Below the pieces are notes generated by a model. The model had not been told where the DNA came from and made no database searches. It saw only the letters and a list, made by a program, of their open reading frames with translations. 64,000 bases of DNA from Tubulanus polymorphus (lineage: Eukaryota; Nemertea; Palaeonemertea; Tubulaniformes; Tubulanidae): contig NC_134028.1 of assembly GCF_964204645.1 (NCBI RefSeq), forward strand, positions 26,448,153 through 26,512,152, written 5' to 3'. A program made the translations under genes and the position numbers. Positions 38,201 to 50,200 of this stretch are shown in pieces (position 1 is the first letter of the stretch; each line of letters begins with the position of its first letter).

Positions 38201-41200
38201 CAGCCATTAACCAGCTCGACATAAACAACTGTTTCTCTACGATATCTGTCGGAAAAAAATGTTGATTGGAAAAAAAACTTTTCTCATCATTTTTATTTCA
38301 TTGATAATTACGACCGACCATAGGATGTTTGCGTTATAATAATAACGTTGCAGGGAAACAGGGAAACATGTGCGTCTGGTTACGATGTATGTAAATGACA
38401 CTCGAGGGACTCAGTTATACATGGAATACGTCATGTCTGCGTTCGTTACGTGGATCATTCGCTCGCTAGCTCCTCGCGTCAATGTTCTACGAAACAATTC
38501 TCAAATCACTCGTAAATATCGATTTATATATTACATAATTCTCCAGTCAGATCCCTGGGACGACGCACTGCAACTCAAACAATCACATCCTGCTTCATGA
38601 ATCCTGCAACGTGGCAGTAACAGACAGTTGAATCCTTGCTGAACTCGCTGCCTGGTTTGGAGAATATAGTTGATTTTTGTATTACAGAGAGTAGGAATGT
38701 ATGTTTTTCAAAATCAGTTAAAAAGTGACTCATCAAACAGTGATGCTCCTCACAGCTCGCCACTACGTATCTATAACAACATTCCTTAGAGAAGTAATTT
38801 CAAAACTTAGCGTTCTCTGTCGCTCTCTCTCAATCAATATCATCGTCAAGAGTTTGATCAAATATTGACCAAATTCAACGTATTTTCAAACCGAGCCTCG
38901 TCAACCTATCTCCATAGATATCGGTAAATAGGTTAAGTCTATATATCTTTGTATATCTAAAGATGATTATGCAATAGATTCTATAGACTCAACATGGTTT
39001 ACACATTAATCGATCATTCACCTCATATTTGCTCTTTTCTGTTTAAACATGGAATTGTCATTAGTTTCATACGGTCTAATTATCAGGTTTCAGATAATTC
39101 GTGATATTCTGCTCACAGTCGATAATTAATGGAATGATACAAATTTACGAGTTGCTACGACACCCTGATTTAATGATAATAAATCCCACAATTAAAGTGA
39201 AATTAAAATGTTTGTGGAAACGGTCATGTTTCGGCTAAGCAATCCAAGGTTCATATACCAGTCTTGAAAATCCTGGGAATGTTATGGAAATTATTTTTCA
39301 AAGCGTGGAGAAATAATGATATTTTAAGTTTTGTGTCTGAAGCAAACCTATGGAATTTTAGATGATGAACTATTTTTCCTTGCGGTTTTAATACTGTAGC
39401 CCTTGTAGTATTTTCATTAACTTTCAATTCTGCCTCATTTAAAAGTTTTGGAATTTAGGATATAAGATCCTGGACAAGGTATGGAAATCAAAGACTGTAA
39501 ATGGTATGAACCCTGAAAGAGAGAGAGAGCCATCATCAGGTGCAACCCCACGTCTTGAAGCCTGAAGATTATTGTTCAGCGTTTGTCACGATGGGGCAAA
39601 CAGTGCACTTTTGTTTTGTCTGTTATAAGATGATTTTACCTTGAACCGGTTTGAGCTAGTCATCGAAGACACAGCGCTAACGATGTACTTTTTACTGCAC
39701 AAATGTCCTTTTAACCTCTGTGAACGTGAGTAAGAGTCAGAGGAGGCAAATTGACTGTCACTAAACCGCGTACGCTGTAGTTCCCTAAGTGGAAAACATC
39801 GCTGCAGATTCCTTATTTCATTATCACTCATACATTTATCAACTCGATCAATCTATTATTTGTTTATCGAGTATTCAGGCATCTGAATCAATCAAACAAA
39901 ACCTCAATATCACCCCTCCTCTATATCCCCCCCTCCTCTATATCCCTCTCACGCATTGATGGTAAATTCTTGTTTGAAACGAGCTTATAGAACAGAGACT
40001 GAAGTCCATCATTCAGTGATGCTCATAGACTGTGAATTCCATCCTAATTGAGAAGGAAATTGTAAAATAGTTTTAATAGTTTTCAGATAGGCCTATATCT
40101 GTTTGATATTTTTCATTTCTCACATCTGGTCAGTGTTTGTGGTAAGTTTTAATGATCAGCTATTTGTTGGTCAGTATCGATGGTCAGTATCGATTGTCAG
40201 TTTCTAATGGTCAGTGTTGGTATCAGTTTCGTTGGTCAGTTTTTAGGGTCAGTAGTGATGGTCACTTTTATAATGGTCAGTGTTGGTTGACAGTGTTATG
40301 ATGGTCAGTGTTGTTGATCAGACAGAGTAAGGATAACTCTTCGCTCTCATCTCATTTGTATTCATCATCCATGATTCAGGTTAATAAATCACTAGTATTT
40401 CACGGTATCTGACTGGACGACGCGTAGCTGCGTTTACCCTCTCTCCCAGTTACCCGCAGTTACCCTTACCGATCCATCGCGATAAAACTGAACTATTTGT
40501 TAAAGCGATAGCATCGGTGTGGGAGTGAGTGTCATGTGACTATATCGCGTTCGGGAGTGTCGTGTCACTATATATCGCACGTTCCCTATTGACTGAGTTT
40601 CATGTGTGAATTGTCGCTGTTTTTTTTTTCGTTTATATTTGCGAGCACATCGTTTATCGGTTGACATTGAGTGTAGAGAGAACTGTACAGGAGTTGACAC
40701 ACACACAGTCTCTCTCTCGCGCGGTGCTGCGCTCAGTATCACTACTGTCAGCACTCTCGGCTCATATTCCTGTTTAAAGTTGTACAACTTTGAGTCAATT
40801 AATCTTATCTGTGGATTTATACTTACACTAAACAGGATTAACTCAGCGGATTAACCGCAGCACTATCGGGAGTATATAGAACAGTGTATACTGATCGGTG
40901 TTCGGTCAATAGTTCTCATAGATTAGATGCTTGTTGGGTTCGTTAGCTCACTTAAGATTGTTATGTGATGTAATCAAGAGTATCGATATGCCAGTGGCCA
41001 GTTATACAGTGGTCATTTAGGTGGTCAGTGATACAGTGGTCATTTAGTTGGTCAGTTCAGTGGTCAGCAATATAGCAGTCAGTTAGTTGGTCAGTGATAC
41101 AGTGGTCAGTTAGTTGGTCAGTGATACAGTGGTCAGTTAGTTGGTCAGTTTGATGAGATTCTGGTGTTCTGTAGTTGACCACTTGAATATCTACGAAAGA

Positions 41201-44200
41201 AGTGGAAATAAGTAGAAAGCAGGTTTTTTGTTCAAGCGGTCATTTAACAAGCGTTAGGTCCAATGTCAGTAAGGATTTATTGAATGATTTATACCATTGT
41301 TGTTGTTGTCGTTGGTGAGATGAGCGAATGTTATAGTCATTGACACGAAGGTCATCGAAGCTGAGGAGAGCGCGAGCGATCGTCCTGTTGTTACCATTAA
41401 ATTAACACCATCGCTGATGAAGAACTGATGAAGAACAGGGCTGAAAGGTTACGGGAATTAAGTGACAGGAAATGCTGATATCCGTAGACGGACGGTGACC
41501 GGTTAAGACTTAGTCCGCGCCGTCGCAGCCGTTCTATAGTGGGCTGACCGAGGACGAGAACGAATCAATTCACAGCCTGGGAATTAATTGGTACATAAGC
41601 ACACGATGTGATGTAGTTCGTACCTGCGGTTCTGATTTATAAATCATGTGCTGCTACTAGAGCACCGTCGGAAGCAGATAATTGTGATAACTCGTCAAAC
41701 AGGTCAGATATACCGGTTACGTGATTGCACCTGACTGCTGTGTGCTGAAACGTTCCTAGTTAATTCCGATACAAATTTGTCGCTAATTACAGTTTTATGG
41801 AGAGGAGTCCACTGTATAATGATGATAATGACGACCTTCTAATTTCGGTTTTATAATATAGTACACTGGAAGTAATCTCTCCATACAACCAGTGCTTGTG
41901 TTACTCTACGAGCAATTACCGCCGATCTACAGAGAACCACTGTGCGTTTAAAAAAGATTATTTTCATCATTCTTAACACCGTATATTCCTATTTGGTGAC
42001 TGCTGATCTATAGAGCAACGCTGCATTGTTCGGATTATTTCTATCACTTCAAACTGCGATGATACGTTGACTGGAATAAGAATCTGGCCATAAATTCAGC
42101 GACTCTCTCTCTCTCTTAGATGAGGTGTGTTATTCGTACTTGAATAACGATGGTTGATGTAATTCGTTGAATTGTGGACTAATCTAGTTTCGATGTTATG
42201 CAATTTTGTCCGAGCGTTGCAGGTCGCGAGGATCCATGCGGCGGGCGGTTTACCTCGCGAGTATCTCGACGAGGAACCGTACAGTATCGACGATGATGAT
42301 GATAATGATAATACTGACGATGATGATGGTCATCGATTAGTAAAACATAGGTGAGGAGGAAGTCGGTATCTTACGATTTCGGTACGTGATTAGTCGTACA
42401 TGTTCTACACAGCCACCATTTACAATGTTCTAAATTCAGATCGGACCAAACATTAACGAAAATTGGTCTGTTCAATTTCACTATGGACTATTTCAACAGT
42501 TTTTCACTTGTTGTAAATATTCTCAACATTTGCTGCAAGAAGTGGCATTCATTTTTGTTGTGAGTTCGGGGGATTGGGGCGCTAAAAATCTTAGAACGGA
42601 CCATTTCGCTGTGTGTGGATAGAAACTTATCTTGAATTGCCTGTCTATGACCATACAGCTCTCGTTTTGGCTGTTCCAGGTCGGGTCAGATTAGAACAGA
42701 CTAACTAGCGAAAGTTTAAGTGTGAACGCGGGTAATATGATTAACGAGGTCAGAAGGTGATTGAAACTACCAGATCCTTCCTTCCTCTGGATATAAACCC
42801 CAACCTTAAACCCTAGACTCAGTCCACGCTTAAACTTATTATCAGCTCTATACATCATGTCAACGGAAGCTGCTATCAGTAATTCACTTGAATTCCGAGC
42901 ATTCATCAGTCAGTCAGTCTGTCTGTTCCATAATGAATTCTTCTGCTGTAGATTCTGTAATAACTACTATATTGACTTCACTTTCTACTATTGTCTAAAA
43001 ATCAGCTACTTTGCGCGGTTCTTTACAACCTGACTTTTGGGCCAGATCTAATACAACCTGAGAGAGTTATGCTCAAGTATATCTATTTATATTTCTAAGT
43101 TTTAGCGGGTTTCTGTTGGTTCCTACGCCGGGCATAGAAACTAAAGTATAGTTTACATCTGTGGTTCTACTGGAGAATTGACATAGGACACATTGAATGA
43201 ACAGGTTTCAGTTACCACCTAGTTCAGCTCTCTTATTTCACTGTCACCGGTCACCGACGACATTATTATTGTTCTTACACATAACATGATCTTAGTGTAG
43301 AAGTAATCATGAATTCGGACCAAAGTTACTGCCGGTTACCCATTTCATACCGGCAGATTACATTTTTGATTTTCGGAAATGGACTGTTTAGTTTCTTCGT
43401 GGAAATATAAGAACTTTATCCGATGGTTTTCTTTGTTCCAATATCGGGCCTCGGGTTAAAAATCGTTCTCTTAAAAACCGTATCAACTTACCAGTAATTG
43501 AAGTCTTTGAAGACGTTAATAATAGACGCGCGTGTTCCTCGCGACGTTCCTCGCGACGTTCCGCGCCGAGATCAGAACTTGTTCTTTGATTTAGATTTTA
43601 ATCGAAGTATGAATTGGATATGAATTAAGGATTTTCACTTGTGTTGCAAAATGTTTGAATCATATACTAGGGTATCTCGGTACTAGGTGAGGGCTAAGCT
43701 ATAATGCGTTATCAAATCAGTTTGATTGAGATGGATTTTTTTCTGATTTCAGCAAAGGGAATCCGAAGACGAAATTGATGTCAATCGGTCGAAAGAAATT
43801 CAACATGGATCCGAAGAAGGTGAGCAGAATAGCGATCATGAGTGTTCTTAAAGATCACGGTCCAGTTTATATAACTCTCAAATCAATTTAATTTCTTCAT
43901 GTATTTCATTAATCATAAATAGAGTTAAATCTGAAACTGGCCCCAGGAAAATTAGGGAAGACCAGGTTTATTTTGCATATCAGGGAATTCTGACTTCTTT
44001 CTCGACAATCAGGGAAAATCTTGGAGTCTTGTTGTTCTTGCTGATGATTTATGGTACAAGGAACCTCTTTGAACAGATTGAAAAGAAACAGACCTGACTA
44101 AGGACATCTTATGATTATAATGAGGGAATTTATTGTCGATGGTCAGGGAAATATCGGGGAATTTCGGATTCCCTGATCTGTAACAAACCAGTGTGTTGAA

Positions 44201-47200
44201 GACCACTCCATAAAACCCCAGTGGGCCTGCACATCTGTTTTCTAATTCAAGCTAGTAAATGTATTAACTCCCCTGTGGGGGAGGGAAGGGAAAAGTGTTT
44301 GATAAATACAATTGTTTTTCTCTATATCAGTGATAAAACACAGGTTTCTTTACATGCAAATATTTATACAGTGTGTTTGTAAGCAGTGGGTATTTATTTG
44401 TACCTCACTCGCGTTCACTTACTGATGAAACAACGATTTTCTATCGGTAACTTCGATATATTATAACTGCTCGTTTTCTGAGAAGTTTCGACCACGCGTG
44501 TTAAGTCAGTCGTGGTATAATCTTCTGGCAGCCGTCTCTCCGCTGAAGAGATTTAAAATACCGCAGAAATCTAAAAATATAATCACATATCGAACAAAAA
44601 GCTTTTAACCCAGAAACGAAGATTTGAATAGCTTCGAGAACTGAAGTGGTTCGGCTTTCGGAAATCTTAAATCCTAGCATCGGATGAAAAATTTACTTTG
44701 TTGGAATTTAAGATTTTATTCTAAACGTTAGGATTTAACCTGCACCCCTTTAGAAATGTGGTACTTAAACATAGGCGTCCCCAAGGGGGGTGCGGGGGTA
44801 GCGGACGCACCCACTTTTCGAGATAGCTAACTTCTCAAGTTACTATCTAATCGATATTCAAGATTTTTCTTGCCATTTTGACTAGTATTTTACCTCTAAA
44901 TGGTTCATTTAGAGTCTGGAAAACGTCTCTAAAGCCTCCAATTTTCAAAATTTTTTGGGGGAGGCCAACCAAACACTAGACATTGTGCTTGGATGTTGGA
45001 TTGATGCTAATTGGAACCCCCCATGAAAATTCCTGGGGACGCCTATGTTAAACAGCATTCTTCTGATTTGTTGGTAGTCACACTTAACATGTATTCAGGA
45101 CTGCAATTGAGATTTGAATATTAGCCTATGTGTACTTCCATTGAAAAAAAATATGTTAATTATTAATTGATTAATATATGCCGAATGTTAGTTCATTATG
45201 TTATGGTATGTATATTTTCAGGGTTTAGAATATCTGATTGAACACGGACTATTGCACAATACTCCTGAAGAGGTGGCTCAGTTTCTATTCAAGGGTGAAG
45301 GTTTGAATAAAACCGCTATTGGAAACTATCTCGGAGAGAGGTACTCTATCTATTCACTATTCTAATTCCACGAAATCATATTCAAATTACGAGTATCGAA
45401 ATATTTATACTGTGATTTTTTTTTCAGGAATGACTTTAACATCGACGTTCTGAAGACATTTGTCAATCTACATGAATTCACTGATATGATATTAGTGCAA
45501 GCATTGAGGTAAACCCACAGTCAGAATCTATAGCTGCAATCGCACGACCAAAACCTTGGACCAGTCCCGAGTCTATAGCCGCAATCATGCAACCAAAAAC
45601 CTTGGACCAGTCCCGAATCTATAGCCGCAATCATGCAACCAAAAACCTTTGGACCAGGCCCGAGTCTATAGCCGCAATCCAAGACCAAAAACGTCGGACC
45701 AGGCCCAAGTCTATAGCCGCGATCACGCGACCAAAAACCTTCGGACAAGTCCCGAGTCCATAGCTGCGATCACGCAACCAAAAACCTTCGGACCAGTCCC
45801 GAGTCCATAGCTGCGATCACACAACCAAAAACCTTCGGACCAGGCCCGAGTCTATAGCCACAATCACATGACCAAAAACTGATGTCTCGTTATTGATAGC
45901 ACTTTTCAGAAGTTGGCAGCTCTGTAATAGTATTGAGAGAGTGGTTTATGTATGAACACACTCTCTAATTATGCACGGGCCGAATTAAACTCGCCGCCTG
46001 ATCCGTATGATTGCAGCTTATATCAATTCTCATGTAAAGCTGATTGCACTAGTTGGCCCTGTTTATCCGTCCGTCAGTGATTCTGATACTTTGATGTTGT
46101 GAACCCCTAATTGACTATAATCCTGTTATATCTGATTCCTGCATTAACGTCATGTATGATACACATGCAGCTAATGCTTTCACGCTGTATGAAATATTAA
46201 CTTTTTAACGATAATCAATACAGTGAGATCGGTGACTTCGAACGTGTCTATTTTCAGCCATCGTCGCTGTTTCAGCTCAATGACATCACATGTGATTTAT
46301 GTTATTAAGTAGTTTGTTTTTTCGGTCCGGTTTTTGCAGGCAGTTTTTATGGAGTTTTCGTTTGCCCGGTGAAGCTCAGAAGATCGATCGAATGATGGAG
46401 TGTTTCGCTCAGCGTTATTGTGAACTGAATCCGGGAATGTTCTCCAGCACAGGTATGAATAATCAGCTTCAACGTTCACTATTCATCTACAGTCACTGTG
46501 TTTGTGAGGTGCATCTACATACATGTACATGTTTGTTATCTTAGATACATGTACATATTTGTCATCTTAGATACATTTACATGTTTGTCATCTTAGATAC
46601 ATGTACATGTTTGTCATCTTAGATACATTTACATGTTTGTCATCTTAGATACATTTACATGTTTGTCATCTTAGATACATTTACATGTTTGTCATCTTAG
46701 ATACATTTACAAGTTTGTCATCTCAGATATATGTACCGTACATGTGACTTAATGTGTACATGTTTGTCATTTAAGATACATGTACATATTTGTCATCTGA
46801 GATGCATGTCTCGGACACGTTTGTACATGTTTGTTATTTGAGATACATATTTATCATTTCAGATACATGCTATGTTTTGTCGTTTGCTATAATCATGTTG
46901 AATACAAGTTTGCACAATCCGAGCGTCAGAGATAAACCAAACGTTGATCAGTTTATATCAATGAATCGTGGCATCAATGATGGCGGAGATCTTCCTCCAG
47001 ATCTATTAACGGTAATTACTTCTCTTTATCTTACACAACTCTCGATCTACAGTCCGGAGCCTCATCTTCAGTCATTCTCTATCTCTGATGAATTCCTGAA
47101 CAAGTGAAGTATGGACGATCAAAAAGTGGACAGACAGCGGATTGTCTGAGGGGGTGTAGGATACAGACAGCGGATTGTCTGAGGGGGTGTAGGATACAGG

Positions 47201-50200
47201 CAGCAGATTGTCTGAAGGGTACAGGGCCTAGACTGCAGATTGTCTGAAGGGTACAGGGCCTAGACTACAGATTGAAAGACACTGGGCCAAAGCTGTAGAT
47301 AACTACATGCAACACTACCTATCTCATCAGCTGGATTAACAGTGTAATATAGTAGTCAGTCTGTAAATAGACTGATACATGTGCGTTGTACAACTGTGTT
47401 TTTGTAGAGTTTATTCGAGAGTATTAAGAAGGAACCGTTCAAGATTCCCGAAGATGACGGCAATGACTTGATGCACACGTTCTTCAATCCGGATAAAGAA
47501 GGCTGGTTATGGAAACAAGGTACGTGTCACTCCCTCTCTCTCGATATTCACTTGTTTTTTGATAATCATTCCTTCGATCAGATTAGGTCCTTTGTTGAAT
47601 TTACATGTATCTAGACGCGATTCCTCCATAGATAATTAAAGCCTTAGTTTTAAACGCTGTATTCGTAGAGCCATCTTACTGGATTAGAATCTTAATCGGC
47701 TTTAATTAACGAATACTACGCCTTAACATAATTAATACACATCGCCGGATAGACTACATGTAAATTAGAATTTCAGTTTCAATTCTTAAGATATTTATCA
47801 TTTTTGAAGCATCATTCCTGCCAGACCAGAATGACTGAACGAATTTGTTGATTATGAGTTTGAAGAAATTTTCCAGTTGTTGATTGAATCATGCTGCAGT
47901 CCTAACGATTGCTTGTAAGCGATTATCTCTTTGCGTGACGTACAGCAGTTCATACTGAACTTTCAGTTGTTTCGCTTTATCCAATATTTAATGCATATAT
48001 AGTGATTTAGTTGCAGCAACCAGAGTGAACCCAGGCTCAGTTTCATAGACACTATAATTCAATATTTTACCATAAATTAACCCTTAACCGGCTTGCAGTT
48101 GCAACTTGACATTCCGATTTGGTTAGATGTCACAATTTTGCATTCTTTTAGGGGCAGATCCAGGATTTAGAAAGGGGGCATGCTCGGTGAAAATTTTGAA
48201 AAATTACATGTACTCTCATTTTCATGCGTTCCGACTGTTTTAAGGTACTGCTTTTGACCATACTAAATAGAAATTAAAATTGTACCCCTACTGTCCACCA
48301 CTACTTTGTTATTAGATAAAGTAGATTAAATACTTCCTAGTTCATCCAGAAAAGCAGTTCAGGTCAAACCGGGTTGAAACACAGAAAATATTGTCGAGTC
48401 TTTAGCATGAACTGTGAATGCAAAAGTAAAAATGGGTCGATGAAACTGATCCCGGAAGAACTTTGTCGTGGTTTTTGTTGGACACAATATTTGGTTAGTT
48501 GATGAAATTAATTCAAACTGCGCAACAGGAAAAAATATCTGACTTCGTTTTGAGCTGATTTTGTCTCAAAAGATGCCTGCATAAGATCATTACGAAATGC
48601 TCGATGAAATTCATATTTTCCATCTTTTCCCAGACAATTACAGCAATGAACTTCTCGATATTCTGAAATATGAACAAGTTTTGTCATGATTTTCACACAT
48701 ATAAAACTGGCTTGTTTCTTTATTATTTTTTTCAATGGCAGGCGCGAATAAGCTGAGTAAGTTGACTTCACAATCATTTACATTATTTCCGATCAGTGAC
48801 ATCATCACCTGCGTGTCACTGGTTACCGGGATTTAGTGTAAACCCATTCTGCACTGTGTGATCCGAGGCTTCTGTCTATTTTTTCTGTATTTTTTCATTT
48901 TTCATTATTTTTAGGTCTTTTCCTTTTTTACATAAATAACATGCTTTTGTACTGAGAAATTCTTAAACTGTCAACATCGCCCCTGAATTAAAGAATACTC
49001 TTAGACACATTTTTGTTGTTGCGTTGAATTGTTAAAAACGTTGATTTTTCGCTCCAATTTTCGACACTAAAAATGCGTCAAAGATAATTTCCAAATTGAA
49101 AAATAAATTAGTTTCGAAAAATATTCATTTGTGAATTTTTTAGTTGTAGTTTTTTGCTGTTGTGTTGTCTGATGTTTTGACCAAAATTTACATCCGTCTA
49201 AATTGTTTTCCTTAAGATCATTGAATTTAATTGATTTAATCAAATATTTTTTTCAAACTTGTTGGTTAATTTGTTAACACTTGCATGCTTGATTTATTAC
49301 GTATTTCCTTCATCTATGAAATGATTATCGGTCCGATCGACGTTATTCTACATCTAACAACGTTTAATAACAACACACTGACCTTGACCTTCCGTTTCAA
49401 ACCAATCAAATCAATCAAATTTTATTCACGAATCGCATATATAAAAAATGGCTTTATTTTGCATGTAGAGCGAGTGGTTCCGTTTCCGTAGCGACCAAAT
49501 TTACCTTTCACTTATCAATTACGTTATAGTCGAGGATATTAAATTAAAAGCGTTGGCATGGCGATTTATTATAGATAATTACTAACGCTTATTCTAATCG
49601 TGAGCAGCTGTTGTTTAATCGGAGTAAAAACTGGGAAATTCTGCCCTTAGAACGCGAGAGCCTGCTTCCAAATAGATCCCAGTTATTTCTATACTCCGGA
49701 TGTTGTTTATATGATATATGATATGATATATAGTTCAGTTTGATATGAAGCGAGGTTTGTTTTCAGAGTAGAATTTCTTAGTACAGACACATGTTATAAT
49801 TATTCAAACCGCTGGCTCCGTCGCGGCCCCCGGCTGACGGCCCCGGCTCCGTCGCGGCCCCCGGCTGACGGCGGACATGTTATTTTATTATCGGTGTTTT
49901 TAGTTTCAGGTGTATGCTGTATTCTGCGCTCACTTGCCAGAGGCGGAATTCGGGATCCCGTTCCACCGTTCTAAAAATTCAGCTATTGATTAAATCATTG
50001 GAAATGAACTTTTTTGACTCATAAATTTGAAATGAAATGAGGACGGTAGAACTGAATCCTGAATAGGAAGGAAATTCATTAACAAACCCACAAACGGCCA
50101 TTCATAGAGTACACAGACAAAATTGTGCTATTTTTTAATCTTCCCTCTACTTGGAATTATATATACAATTTAGACATAAATCTGGCAAGTGAGTTGTGTA

